This document shows positions 42,078 to 50,160 of a stretch of DNA of 64,000 nucleotides, piece by piece. Under the pieces are notes generated by a model. The model did not search any database. It was not told the origin of the DNA and saw only the letters and a list, made by a program, of their open reading frames with translations. The first letter of the stretch is position 1, and the number at the start of each line of letters is the position of its first letter. The stretch is taken from NCBI GenBank assembly GCA_021809435.1, contig JAKBAD010000001.1, forward strand, positions 558,001 through 622,000, in the 5' to 3' direction. Source of the DNA: Pseudomonadota bacterium (GTDB lineage: Bacteria > Pseudomonadota > Alphaproteobacteria > Acetobacterales > Acetobacteraceae). Position numbers and translations under genes: made by a program.

Positions 42078-42641
42078 TCAAACCTCCAGCAATTCGGAAT
42101 CCCAGTAGAGATAATCACGCCAGCTTTCATGCAGGTAATTGGGCGGGAAATGGCGGCCGCGGTCTTGGAGCTCGAAGCTCGTGGGGCGGCGCGGGGTTTG
42201 GCGCGGGATCATGCCGCATTCACGCGGCAATTTGGAGCCCTTGCGCAGATTGCACGGGCCGCAGGCGGTGACGACGTTTTCCCAGCTTGTGCGCCCGCCC
42301 TTGGCACGGGGGATGACGTGGTCGAAGGTGAGTTCCTGAGTTGCCCGGCGGGTGCTGCAATATTGGCAAGAGAACGAATCGCGCAAAAACACGTTGAAGC
42401 GCGTGAAGGCGGGGGTGCGGGCGGCGGGCACGAAATCGCGCAGCGCGATGACGCTGGGCAGGCGCATGGAAAAGCTGGGGCTGCGCACCACCTGGTCATA
42501 TTCGGACAACACACTGACCCGGTCGAGGAACACCGCTTTCACGGCATCCTGCCAGGTCCAGGTCGATAACGGAAAATAGGAGAGCGGACGGAAATCCGCA
42601 TTCAAGACAAGCGCGGGGAAGGAGAACCCGCCGTCAGGCAT
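42078..42641 (-). CDS. HNH endonuclease family protein
   Basis: A 187-residue protein with a central HNH nuclease domain framed by two CxxC zinc knuckles: SCQYCSTRRATQELTFDHVIPRAKGG and ENVVTACGPCNLRKGSK. The N-terminal FSFPALVLNADFRPLSYFPLSTWTWQDAVKAVFLDRV is the conserved extension of the alphaproteobacterial chromosomal HNH family. It is found in most genomes of the class outside mobile elements, so it is probably a housekeeping (perhaps repair) nuclease rather than a restriction enzyme. The 145-base gap upstream holds an ACAAGCG...CGCTTGT inverted repeat near 42755-42776. Confidence 0.9.
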   Translation of the reverse strand: MPDGGFSFPALVLNADFRPLSYFPLSTWTWQDAVKAVFLDRVSVLSEYDQVVRSPSFSMRLPSVIALRDFVPAARTPAFTRFNVFLRDSFSCQYCSTRRATQELTFDHVIPRAKGGRTSWENVVTACGPCNLRKGSKLPRECGMIPRQTPRRPTSFELQDRGRHFPPNYLHESWRDYLYWDSELLEV

Positions 42642-42786
42642 TACTGAACCTGTCCCAGAACGGGAGGGTTTGGAGGGGGGTGGTCACGCAACCCGCCCAG
42701 ATGGTGGTGCAAGCCCGAGTCATGCCCAAAATATGACAGGCGGCGGCAGGGGAAACAAGCGTTGTTTGGCGCTTGTCAGGGATTTG

Positions 42787-43440
42787 TCATGCGGCGTCCT
42801 CGAGCAGGGTGGCGAGCAGGGTGGCGCCCATTTCCAGCCCCTGTTCGGAGAGCGCATGGCCGAGGCCGCGCTCATAGACCGAGCGAACCGGAAACCCCAA
42901 CGCCCGCAACGCGAGCTCGGCGGCTTGCGAGGAGCCGACGGGGACGATGTCATCGGCGGTGCCGTGGGCGAGCAGGATGGCGGGGTGGTTGCGGGCCTCG
43001 GTGGCCAGCGTGCCCCCGCCCAGCAGCGCGCCCGAGAAGGCCAGCACCGCGCGCGGCGCGCGGCGCGCGCGGGGGCCGAGATGCAGCGCCACCATGGCGC
43101 CCTGGCTGAAGCCGAGCAGGGCGTAATGGGTGAGATGATGGCGGGTCAATTCGGCCTCGATATAGGTTTCCAGCTCCTGGGCGGCGGCGCGCGCGCCTTG
43201 TTCGAGGAGGAACGGATCGAGATTTTGCAGGGAGAACCATTGTCGGCCGAAGGGGGCCATGTCGAACGGGTGGGGCGCGTGGGGGGCGAGAAACAGCGTG
43301 TCGGGCAGGCTGGGGGCGAAATAGCGGCTGAGGTCGATGAGGTCGCGGGCATCGGCGCCGAGCCCGTGGAGCAGGAACAGCGCCGAGCGCGGCGCGCCGC
43401 CAGACGATGGCCCCCAGCTCAATGCCTCGATGCTCGCCAT
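42787..43440 (-). CDS. Carboxylesterase/phospholipase-type alpha/beta hydrolase
   Basis: A 217-residue hydrolase of the YpfH/carboxylesterase 2 group. It has the oxyanion region ALFLLHGLGADARDLIDL, the nucleophile GFSQGAMVALHL, an Asp in HGTADDIVPV and the His in GLGHALSEQGLEMG, giving a full Ser-Asp-His triad. No signal peptide. It is divergent from gluQ with 30 bases between the starts, so both promoters overlap. The natural ester is unknown. Confidence 0.92.
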   Translation of the reverse strand: MASIEALSWGPSSGGAPRSALFLLHGLGADARDLIDLSRYFAPSLPDTLFLAPHAPHPFDMAPFGRQWFSLQNLDPFLLEQGARAAAQELETYIEAELTRHHLTHYALLGFSQGAMVALHLGPRARRAPRAVLAFSGALLGGGTLATEARNHPAILLAHGTADDIVPVGSSQAAELALRALGFPVRSVYERGLGHALSEQGLEMGATLLATLLEDAA

Positions 43441-43470
43441 GCGCGCGCCTCCGCTCTACACTCGGGGCAT

Positions 43471-44289
43471 ATGAACATCGTCAGCCGCTTCGCGCCAAGC
43501 CCCACCGGATATTTGCACGAAGGCCACGCGTTTTCGGCCTGGAAAGCGCGCGCGCGGGCGGACTGGCTGTGGCTGCGGCTGGAAGACATAGACGCCACGC
43601 GCTGCCGGCCGGAATTTTATGACGCGATCAGGGAGGATTTGGCCTGGCTGGGCATTGAGTGGCAGGGCGAGGTGCGGGTGCAGTCGGCGCATTTGGGCCA
43701 GTACCGGGCGGTGCTGGCGGGATTGGAAGCGCGCGGGCTGCTTTATAAATGCTATTGCACGCGCGCCGAAATTGCCGCCGCGATGAGCGCGCCCCATGGG
43801 GGGGAGCCGGTTTATCCGGGCACCTGCCGGCGGATGAGCCAGGCCGAGCGGGCGGAGCGGGAGGCGCGCGGGGCGCCGTTCGCGCTCAGGCTCGATATGG
43901 GCCGGGCGCTGGGCGAGGCGGGACCGGGCTTGCGGTTTTTTGAGGAGGGAATGGGCTGGGTGGCGGCACGCCCGGAGCGGTTTGGCGATGTGGTGCTGGC
44001 CCGCAAGGAGGTGATGGCCAGCTATCATTTATGCGTGGTGCATGATGACGCGCTACAGGGCGTGACCCATGTGGTGCGGGGCGAGGATTTGTTCGAGGCC
44101 ACCCATGTGCATGTGCTGCTGCAGCGGCTGGTGGGGCTGGAGACGCCCGTTTATGCCCACCACCCACTGCTGACCGATGCCCAAGGCCGCCGGCTGGCTA
44201 AACGGGACAAGGCGCTGACCCTGCGGGCGATGCGGGCGGCCGGGGTGCGGCCGGAACAGATCATCAGGCGGTTTGAGGAGGCGCCATGA
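43471..44289 (+). CDS. gluQ: Glutamyl-queuosine tRNA(Asp) synthetase
   Basis: GluRS paralogue lacking the anticodon-binding domain; it attaches Glu to queuosine 34 of tRNA-Asp. The 272-residue protein starts MNIVSRFAPSPTGYLHEGHAF (HIGH-like LHEG), LRLEDIDATRCRPEF, and a zinc-type stretch CYCTRAEI...YPGTCR with Cys ligands. The KMSKS equivalent is RLAKRDKALTLRAMR. Length about 270-300 fits GluQRS. The ATG at 43471 sits on the first conserved residues. It overlaps the next gene by 4 bases. Confidence 0.95.
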   Translation: MNIVSRFAPSPTGYLHEGHAFSAWKARARADWLWLRLEDIDATRCRPEFYDAIREDLAWLGIEWQGEVRVQSAHLGQYRAVLAGLEARGLLYKCYCTRAEIAAAMSAPHGGEPVYPGTCRRMSQAERAEREARGAPFALRLDMGRALGEAGPGLRFFEEGMGWVAARPERFGDVVLARKEVMASYHLCVVHDDALQGVTHVVRGEDLFEATHVHVLLQRLVGLETPVYAHHPLLTDAQGRRLAKRDKALTLRAMRAAGVRPEQIIRRFEEAP

Positions 44290-45230
44290 AGCGCGTGCTG
44301 GTGTTTTTGGGCTGGGTGGTGCTGCTGGGGGCGCTGGGGTTTGCCGCCATGGCGGGGGTGGGAGCGGGGCTGCTGGCGCATACGCTGGCGGGGCCTGGCC
44401 GCCGGGCCGTGGCCCTGGCCGGCGAAATGGGCGCGGCCAGTGGCGCGGTGCTGGCGCTGGCGCTGATGCTGTTTGACAAGCTGCCCGGCGTGGCGGTGTG
44501 GCCGCGCCCGGGCGCGCGGCTGGGGCTGGGCGCGGGGCTGTGGGGCATGGCGGGGTTTTTGCTGGCCATGGCGGCGGGGGGCGGTGGCGCGATGCTGGTG
44601 CTCACCGATTTGGGGCTGCTGCGCGTGATGGCGCGGGCCGGTGGCGTGCCCGACCTGGGCGGAACAGCCGTTTTGGGCACCGCCACCCTGGCCGGCGAGC
44701 TGGCCGGGGCGCTGTGGCTGGCCTGGGTGCTGCGCCGGCTGGGCGCGGGGGCGCGCGCGGCGGGCTGGTGCGCGGCGCCGGGCCGGGCTTATGGCGCGGC
44801 ATTGCTGCTGGCGGTGCCGATTTTGGCGGTGGTGGCGGGAATTGCCTGGCTCAGCCCGCCCGATGCGCGCAAAATGGACCAGCTTGACGTGGCCCGGCTG
44901 CTGGATGGGCCGCTGGCGCTGACGCTTGCCATGGCGGGGCTGATTATGCTGGGCGCGCCGGTGCTGGAGGAAATCACCTTCAGGGGCATTGCGCTGGGGG
45001 GCATTGGCGCGCGGCTGGGACGGTTTTGGGGGGTGGTGATCACCAGCCTCGCCTTCACGGCGCTGCATGCGGGAGAGAAATTATCTTATCCGCCGGGATT
45101 TGTTGATGTCGCGCTGCTGGCGCTGGGCGCCTGCTGGCTGAGGCTGCGGTTTGGCTCGGTCAAACCAGGGATTTTGCTGCACATAACCTACAATATGGGC
45201 AGCGCGCTGGTGGCGGTGATGCTGCGCTGA
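44286..45230 (+). CDS. CPBP-family intramembrane metalloprotease
   Basis: A 314-residue membrane protein with about eight helices and the CPBP/Abi (Rce1-like) motifs near the C-terminus. These are EEITFRGIALGG (EExxxR), then FTALHAGEK with the second His region, and GILLHITYNMGSALVAV with the third. Members include protein processing enzymes and bacteriocin self-immunity proteins. No bacteriocin gene is nearby, so a general membrane protease role is more likely. Translationally coupled to gluQ (ATGA). Confidence 0.88.
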   Translation: MKRVLVFLGWVVLLGALGFAAMAGVGAGLLAHTLAGPGRRAVALAGEMGAASGAVLALALMLFDKLPGVAVWPRPGARLGLGAGLWGMAGFLLAMAAGGGGAMLVLTDLGLLRVMARAGGVPDLGGTAVLGTATLAGELAGALWLAWVLRRLGAGARAAGWCAAPGRAYGAALLLAVPILAVVAGIAWLSPPDARKMDQLDVARLLDGPLALTLAMAGLIMLGAPVLEEITFRGIALGGIGARLGRFWGVVITSLAFTALHAGEKLSYPPGFVDVALLALGACWLRLRFGSVKPGILLHITYNMGSALVAVMLR

Positions 45231-45300
45231 CACGGCATTTGGCACCGGCGCGCAATCAGGCTAAACCGGGCGCCACGTTTCGGGTGGAGAGGATTGGAGT

Positions 45301-45537
45301 ATGGGTGGATTGAGCATCTGGCACTGGCTGGTGGTGCTGGTGGTTGTGCTGCTGGTGTTTGGCACCGGCAAGGTGAGCAACCTGATGGGCGAGTTTGGCA
45401 AGGGCATTAAAAACTTCAAGCAGGCCATTAATGAAGACGACACCAAGAAGGATGCCAGCATGAGCGAGAGCGCCAAGCTGGATGCGCCGGCGCAGGCGCC
45501 CGACTCGGTGAACAAGACCAACATCAACCAGGGCTGA
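45301..45537 (+). CDS. tatA: Sec-independent protein translocase subunit TatA
   Basis: Pore-forming subunit of the twin-arginine translocase. The 78-residue protein has the N-terminal helix [22 protein letters not shown] with the FGTGK hinge, the amphipathic helix [19 protein letters not shown], and a hydrophilic tail. The FGTGKVSN hinge and absence of the TatB Gly-Pro pattern identify TatA. It lies about 43 kb from tatBC and only two bases upstream of mtnB, with which it is probably co-transcribed. Confidence 0.95.
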   Translation: MGGLSIWHWLVVLVVVLLVFGTGKVSNLMGEFGKGIKNFKQAINEDDTKKDASMSESAKLDAPAQAPDSVNKTNINQG

Positions 45538-45539
45538 GC

Positions 45540-46151
45540 ATGGTGCCCGACGCTTTGGCGGCGGCGCTGGCGGATGCCGGCGCGCGCATGGATGCGCGCT
45601 TTTGGGTGCCGGGCTCGGCGGGCAATCTCTCGGCGCGGATCGATGGTGAGCGAATCGCCATCACGCGCTCGGGGATTCATAAGGGGCGGATCAAGCCTGA
45701 CAGCGACATCATCGCGGTGGATTATGACGGCCGGGCGCTGGTGGAGGGGCAAAAACCCTCGGCCGAGACGGGGTTGCATTGCCAGCTCTACCGGCTGTTC
45801 GCGCCCATTGGCGCGGTGCTGCATGGCCATTCCATCGCCGCCACAGTGCTCTCGCAGCACGCGCTGAAGGCGGGCACGCCGATCATATTCTCGGATTATG
45901 AGCTGGTGAAGGCGTTTGGCTTCGCCAGCCACGCGGGCGACGTGGTGCTGCCGGTGTTTGAGAATGACCAGGATATTGGCCGGTTGGCGGCCTATATTGA
46001 GCCGCTGCTGCAGCGCGACCCGCCGATTGGCTATGTGATTGCCGGGCACGGGGTTTATGGCTGGGGCAGCACTGTGGAACATGCGTTCTGGCGCTACGAG
46101 GCGCTGGAATTTCTGTTGGCGTGCGAGCTGGAGCGGAGGAAGATGAAATGA
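45540..46151 (+). CDS. mtnB: Methylthioribulose-1-phosphate dehydratase
   Basis: Class II aldolase-type dehydratase of the methionine salvage pathway. The 203-residue protein has GSAGNLSARIDGERIAITRSGIHKGRIKPDS, KPSAETGLHCQLYRLF, the zinc-binding HGHSIAATVLS, and the distal YVIAGHGVYGWGSTVEHAFWRYEALEFLL. First of mtnB-mtnD-mtnC; its stop overlaps the mtnD start (ATGA). The MTR kinase/phosphorylase and isomerase genes of the upper pathway are not in the window. Confidence 0.95.
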   Translation: MVPDALAAALADAGARMDARFWVPGSAGNLSARIDGERIAITRSGIHKGRIKPDSDIIAVDYDGRALVEGQKPSAETGLHCQLYRLFAPIGAVLHGHSIAATVLSQHALKAGTPIIFSDYELVKAFGFASHAGDVVLPVFENDQDIGRLAAYIEPLLQRDPPIGYVIAGHGVYGWGSTVEHAFWRYEALEFLLACELERRKMK

Positions 46152-46687
46152 GCCGTCTGACCGTTTATGGCGAGGCCGGGCCGGGGACCGTGCTGTTTGA
46201 CGAGACCGAGCCCGGGCCGGTGGCCGCGGAGCTGGCGAAGATCAATGTTGGGTTTGAGCGCTGGGACGCGCCGGTGCATCTGGCCGCCGATGCCCCGGCG
46301 GAGGCGATTTTGGAGGCTTACCGGCCTTATCTCGACACGCTGATGGGCAAAACGGGCGCGGGCTCGGCGGATGTGGTGAAGCTGACACCCGACCACCCGA
46401 TGGCCGGGGCCTTGCGCGAGAAATTTTTGCAAGAGCACACGCACTCTGAGGATGAGATCCGGTTTTTCGTGGCTGGGTCTGGGCATTTTGTCATTCATGA
46501 GGGCGGCAAGGTGTATGTGACCTTGTGCGAGACGGGCGACCTGATCCGGGTGCCGGCCGGGGCCAGGCACTGGTTTGATGCCGGGATCACGCCCAGTTTC
46601 ACCGCGCTCAGGGTGTTTACGCACACCGAGGGCTGGGTGGCGCAGTTCACGGGCGATGCCATTTCAGAACGGTTTCCGCTGGCATGA
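46148..46687 (+). CDS. mtnD: Acireductone dioxygenase
   Basis: Cupin dioxygenase that converts 1,2-dihydroxy-3-oxo-5-methylthiopentene into the 2-oxo precursor of methionine (or, with Ni, an off-pathway product). The 179-residue protein shows the metal set HTHSEDEIRFFVAGSGHFVIH (H-x-H-x4-E) and the fourth His in VPAGARHWFDAG. Both ends fit the family. It overlaps mtnB and mtnC by 4 bases each. The metal used, Fe or Ni, cannot be inferred. Confidence 0.96.
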   Translation: MSRLTVYGEAGPGTVLFDETEPGPVAAELAKINVGFERWDAPVHLAADAPAEAILEAYRPYLDTLMGKTGAGSADVVKLTPDHPMAGALREKFLQEHTHSEDEIRFFVAGSGHFVIHEGGKVYVTLCETGDLIRVPAGARHWFDAGITPSFTALRVFTHTEGWVAQFTGDAISERFPLA

Positions 46688-47343
46688 TGCCGCCCGCCGC
46701 GATTGTGACCGATATTGAGGGCACGACGACGCCGATCAGCTTCGTGCACCGGGTGTTGTTTCCTTATGCGCGCGAACGGATGGCGGCATTCGTGGCCACG
46801 AACCATCCGGCGCTGGCGGATGTGCCTGAGCCCCGGCTGGAGACTTTGCTGGGCTGGATGGACGGGGATGAGAAGATCACCGCGCTCAAGACAATCCAGG
46901 GGATCATCTGGGCGGAGGGCTATGAGAGCGGCGCGCTGATTGGCGAGGTTTATGAGGATGTGGCGCCGGCCCTGAAACGCTGGGCGCGGGCGGGGCTGCG
47001 GCTTTATGTGTATTCATCGGGCTCGGTGGCGGCGCAGAGGCTGCTGTTTGGGCACTCGAGCGCCGGGGATTTGAACCCGCTGTTTCAGGCGAATTTTGAC
47101 ACCCGCGTGGGGCCAAAGCGCGAGGCGGCGAGCTATGGCGCGATTGCCAGGGGCATTGGGCTGACGGCGGGCGAGGTGCTGTTTCTCTCAGACATTGAGG
47201 CCGAGCTGGATGCGGCCGCCCAGGCCGGGCTGAAAACCTGCCAGCTGGTGCGCGCCAATGACGGCACGCTGGCCAGCACGCGCCATGTGACGGCGGCGGA
47301 TTTTGGCGAGGTGGCGGCGGCCTTTGGGCTGGCGCGAGGGTAG
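46684..47343 (+). CDS. mtnC: Enolase-phosphatase E1
   Basis: HAD-family bifunctional enolase/phosphatase that makes the acireductone used by MtnD. The 219-residue protein has IVTDIEGTTTPISFVHRVLFPYAR (the DxEGT variant of HAD motif I), LYVYSSGSVAAQRLLFGHS (motif II), KREAASYGAIA with the Lys, and VLFLSDIEAELDAA (motif IV). The mtnB-mtnD-mtnC order makes a compact operon ending with a hairpin at 47366-47395. Confidence 0.96.
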   Translation: MMPPAAIVTDIEGTTTPISFVHRVLFPYARERMAAFVATNHPALADVPEPRLETLLGWMDGDEKITALKTIQGIIWAEGYESGALIGEVYEDVAPALKRWARAGLRLYVYSSGSVAAQRLLFGHSSAGDLNPLFQANFDTRVGPKREAASYGAIARGIGLTAGEVLFLSDIEAELDAAAQAGLKTCQLVRANDGTLASTRHVTAADFGEVAAAFGLARG

Positions 47344-47365
47344 GTTTTACAAATTTTTGCGGGGT

Positions 47366-47395
47366 GTGGGGGGCTTTTTATAAAACCCCCCCCAC
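47366..47395 (+). terminator. Terminator-like hairpin after mtnC
   Basis: GTGGGGGG(C)TTTTT pairs with ATAAAACC-type complement up to CCCCCCAC, a nearly perfect palindrome with one mismatch and almost no loop. It lies 22 bases after mtnC. It resembles the other GGGG-CTTTTT-AAAAAG-CCCC elements at 22044, 24726 and 52322. Confidence 0.65.
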
Positions 47396-47458
47396 GAAGT
47401 TCCGCCCTTTTTTTGACCACAGGGGCAACCTCCGAAAACTTTCGATTTGGGACCGGGC

Positions 47459-48982
47459 ATGAAACCGAGGCGAATGGTTGGCGCGGCACGCGCGTGGGTG
47501 GCACAGCGCGACTGGGTACAGGCGTTTTTGTGGGGCGCGCTCTCGGCCAGTGCGCTGCCGCCCGTGCATGCCCTGCCCGCGCTGCTGTTTGCCGTGCCCG
47601 CGCTGCTGCGGCTGATTGGCCGGGCCCCCAGCATTGCGCGGCTGTTTGGCATTGCCTGGTGCTATGGGTTTGGGCTGGGGCTGGCCGGGCTTTATTGGAT
47701 TACCGAGCCGGTGTTGACCGAGGTTTCGACCTTTTGGTGGCTGGTGCCGTTTGCCGCGCCTTTGATGGCCGCGGCGGTGGCTTGCTATGCCATTCCGCCC
47801 GCGCTGGCGGCTTGGTTTTGCCAACGCCCCCTGCCCCGGCTGCTGGTGTTTGCCGGCAGTTGGGTGGTTTCCAACCTCGCGCAGCAATTCATGTTCTCGG
47901 GGTTTCCCTGGAATTTTTGGGGCACGGACTGGGCGGTGCCCGGGGGGGTTGGGAATGTGATGCTCCAGCCCGCCGCGCTGGTGAGCGTGCATGGGCTGAC
48001 ACTGGCCACGCTGCTGCTCGCCGGATTGCCGATGTTTGGCCGGCGCGGGCTGGTGGCTTTGCTGGCGGCTTTGGGGCTGTGGGCGGGCTATGGGGGGGAA
48101 CGGCTGAAGACGCCGGTGACCATGACCGGGGTGAATTTGGCACTGGTGCAGCCCGATTTCGCCGAGCCGCCCGATTATTCGCGCGCCGGGCTGGAGCAGA
48201 GCTGGGCCACGCTGCTGAATATGAGCCGGGCGGCGATAAATGCCGGGGCGGACGCCGTGGTGTGGCCCGAGGGGTCAAGCCCTTGGCTGTTGCCCAATGA
48301 TGTGAACGCGCGCGCGCAGCTGGCGCAGGTGACCGGCACCACGCCGGTGCTGGCCGGCACGCTGCGCGAGGTTTCGCCAGACGACATACGCAACTCGCTG
48401 GCGGTGATGGCCGGACCAGTGCCGCCGCTGGCGATTTATGATAAATGGAAGCTGGTGCCGTTTGGCGAGTACACGCCGAAATGGATCCCGCTCAAGATCA
48501 TTCCCGCGCTGCTGGGCCAGGGCTTTACGGCGGGAACGGGGCCAGAAACCATAAGCGCCGCCGGGCTGCCGCCTTTTGGCGCGGAAATATGCTATGAGGA
48601 CGTGTTTCCCGGAGAGATGGTGGATGAGGCACACCGGCCGGACTGGATTTTGGCGGTGACGGATGATGCCTGGTTTGGCGACTCGGCCGGACCACGGCAA
48701 CATTTTGCCAATGCCCGCCTGCGCGCGGTGGAGGAAGGGCTGCCTTTCGTGCGGGACGCGAACTCGGGCGAGAGCGCGGTGATTGACCCGCTGGGACGGG
48801 TGACGGCGAGCCTGCCGCTTGATTATAAAGGTGTTCTGGTTGCCCCCCTGCCCGGCCCGCTGGCGCCCACCCTGTTTTCGCGGCTTGGTCTGGGGCTACC
48901 TTTGATGCTCGCTCTGGCTGTAATTCTTGCTGGGGTGTTAACTTCTCGCTTGACCAGACATATAAATTTTGAGATTGAGTAG
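47459..48982 (+). CDS. lnt: Apolipoprotein N-acyltransferase
   Basis: Inner-membrane enzyme that N-acylates the lipid-modified Cys of lipoproteins. The 507-residue protein has about six N-terminal helices and a periplasmic nitrilase-like domain. Its catalytic residues are Glu in AVVWPEGSSPWLLP, Lys in YDKWKLVPFGEYTP and Cys in AEICYEDVFPGEMV. FPWNFWG is the conserved membrane motif, and a final helix anchors the C-terminus. The ATG at 47459 is used; a TTG four codons earlier is possible. It stands before an XRE-family gene, a pairing common in alphaproteobacteria. Confidence 0.95.
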   Translation: MKPRRMVGAARAWVAQRDWVQAFLWGALSASALPPVHALPALLFAVPALLRLIGRAPSIARLFGIAWCYGFGLGLAGLYWITEPVLTEVSTFWWLVPFAAPLMAAAVACYAIPPALAAWFCQRPLPRLLVFAGSWVVSNLAQQFMFSGFPWNFWGTDWAVPGGVGNVMLQPAALVSVHGLTLATLLLAGLPMFGRRGLVALLAALGLWAGYGGERLKTPVTMTGVNLALVQPDFAEPPDYSRAGLEQSWATLLNMSRAAINAGADAVVWPEGSSPWLLPNDVNARAQLAQVTGTTPVLAGTLREVSPDDIRNSLAVMAGPVPPLAIYDKWKLVPFGEYTPKWIPLKIIPALLGQGFTAGTGPETISAAGLPPFGAEICYEDVFPGEMVDEAHRPDWILAVTDDAWFGDSAGPRQHFANARLRAVEEGLPFVRDANSGESAVIDPLGRVTASLPLDYKGVLVAPLPGPLAPTLFSRLGLGLPLMLALAVILAGVLTSRLTRHINFEIE

Positions 48983-49219
48983 CGATCGTTTTTTAATAAT
49001 AATGCACTCTTATGGTTTTGAGTGCGATCGGGTTAGTTAACATATGGCAAGTTATGTTGCATCGCGCAACTCAAGCTTGCGGCAGAATGGACGATGGATT
49101 GCGTTGTGGTCAGGTTGATTGTTCCGGTACGTTCCGGGGTTCCTGAGCGGCAGGCAAAGGGTTAAGATTTATGCGGGACAATCGCGGAGGTTGTTGCCGG
49201 TGACAGAGAGTTGGGATTG
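48983..49219. promoter_or_regulatory. AT-rich regulatory gap with hairpins and a direct repeat
   Basis: This 237-base gap is distinctly AT-richer than its surroundings. It holds a GCACTC...GAGTGC hairpin (49004-49025) and a longer GCAAG..GTTG / CAAC..CTTGC stem (49047-49080). A direct repeat GTTCCGG-TAC-GTTCCGG (49121-49137) lies 83 bases before the XRE gene. The hairpins may end lnt transcription; the repeat is a candidate operator for the XRE regulator itself. Confidence 0.45.
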
Positions 49220-49699
49220 ATGGCTGAAGAGAATAGCGACCGACCGGAGCGTGAAAGCCGCCCGAGCCCGATTGATGTGCATGTGGGCTCGCGCGTGCGG
49301 CTGCGCCGCACGCTGCTTGGCATGTCGCAGGAGCGGCTGGGCGATGCGCTGGGGCTGACCTTTCAGCAGGTGCAGAAATATGAGCGCGGGGTGAACCGGG
49401 TGGGCGCCTCGCGCTTGTTCGATATTTCGCGCGTGCTGGATGTGCCGATTTCCTATTTCTTTGACGACATGCCCGAAGGGTTGCAAGACACCCCGATTTC
49501 CGGCCCCCGCGGGCGGATGTATGGCTTCGCGGAAGCGCAGGAGCCCTTTAGCGCCGGGGTGGATGACCAGTTGACCAAACGCGAGACGCTGGAGCTGGTG
49601 CGGGCTTATTACCGCATCACCGACCCCGCCATGCGCAAGCGCATGTTTGATTTGATGAAGTCGCTGGCGACCCCGGAATCGGCGCTCGACAAGGGCTGA
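49220..49699 (+). CDS. XRE-family helix-turn-helix regulator
   Basis: A 159-residue DNA-binding protein. A disordered N-terminus (about 20 residues) precedes a Cro/CI-type HTH at about residues 22-80: HVGSRVRLRRTLLGMSQERLGDALGLTFQQVQKYERGVNRVGASRLFDISRVLDVPISYFF. A C-terminal helical region (ELVRAYYRITDPAMRKRMFDLMKSLA) follows. It belongs to the conserved alphaproteobacterial group that includes PraR/PhrR-like regulators. ATG at 49220 is preferred to an in-frame TTG at 49211. It ends with a strong terminator. Confidence 0.9.
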   Translation: MAEENSDRPERESRPSPIDVHVGSRVRLRRTLLGMSQERLGDALGLTFQQVQKYERGVNRVGASRLFDISRVLDVPISYFFDDMPEGLQDTPISGPRGRMYGFAEAQEPFSAGVDDQLTKRETLELVRAYYRITDPAMRKRMFDLMKSLATPESALDKG

Positions 49700-49725
49700 G
49701 GTCAGAGTGAGTTCGGGTTTGTTGG

Positions 49726-49752
49726 CCCCTCCCCTCGCGGGAGGGGTTTTTT
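49726..49752 (+). terminator. Rho-independent terminator after the XRE gene
   Basis: CCCCTCCC (49726-49733) pairs with GGGAGGGG (49739-49746) around a five-base loop and is followed by six T residues. Located 27 bases after the stop codon. Confidence 0.92.
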
Positions 49753-50160
49753 GTTTATCTGGCTATATCTAATTGCGGAGGATCTTGCCGTTAAGGTAAT
49801 TTCTGCGGTCCCGCGGGGGAACGGGCGATGATGCGGCTTGGCCTACTCCCCACGCCGGCCGGGGCCAGCTTGGCCCACCGTGGCGGCTAAGCAAATGACT
49901 GGCCAAAAGGGGGCGGATGGGGTAGAGAGCCGCCATCTGCCCGCCAATGGTGGCGGGGAGTAAAAAACGGCTGGCTGGGGCGAGATTACCCTCTGTCAGG
50001 CTTTTCGCCGGGGTTTGGGCTTAAAGCGGCGTTTCCGGCCACATGGTCCGTGGTTGTGGGGCAACCCACGCCAGACCCTGCCGCCCGAGGCGCCGCCCGC
50101 ACGACCGGGGAAGCGCCCGACGGTGGAAATCCGCGCTCCAGGGCCGCGACTGGAGTTTTT
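49753..50160 (+). other. 408-base gap before pnp with GC-rich secondary structure
   Basis: No convincing protein-coding frame is seen. Between about 49840 and 50010 several stems can be drawn: a CTAC-CCC/GGGGTAG closing pair, GGCCA-GCT-TGGCC, and CCGCCAT...ATGGTGGCGG followed by GGAGTAAAAAACGG. This could be a small RNA or the structured leader of pnp mRNA, which in other bacteria is an RNase III target for autoregulation. The last 120 bases up to the pnp ATG are plain 5' leader. No known riboswitch or housekeeping RNA was recognised. Confidence 0.4.

Noticed and set aside
42078-42641. HNH gene as part of a restriction or mobile element
   Set aside because: It belongs to the conserved alphaproteobacterial chromosomal HNH group, has no methyltransferase partner and normal composition.
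44286-45230. CPBP protein as a bacteriocin immunity or abortive infection gene
   Set aside because: No bacteriocin or phage-defence gene is adjacent and it is translationally coupled to gluQ; a generic membrane protease is more likely.
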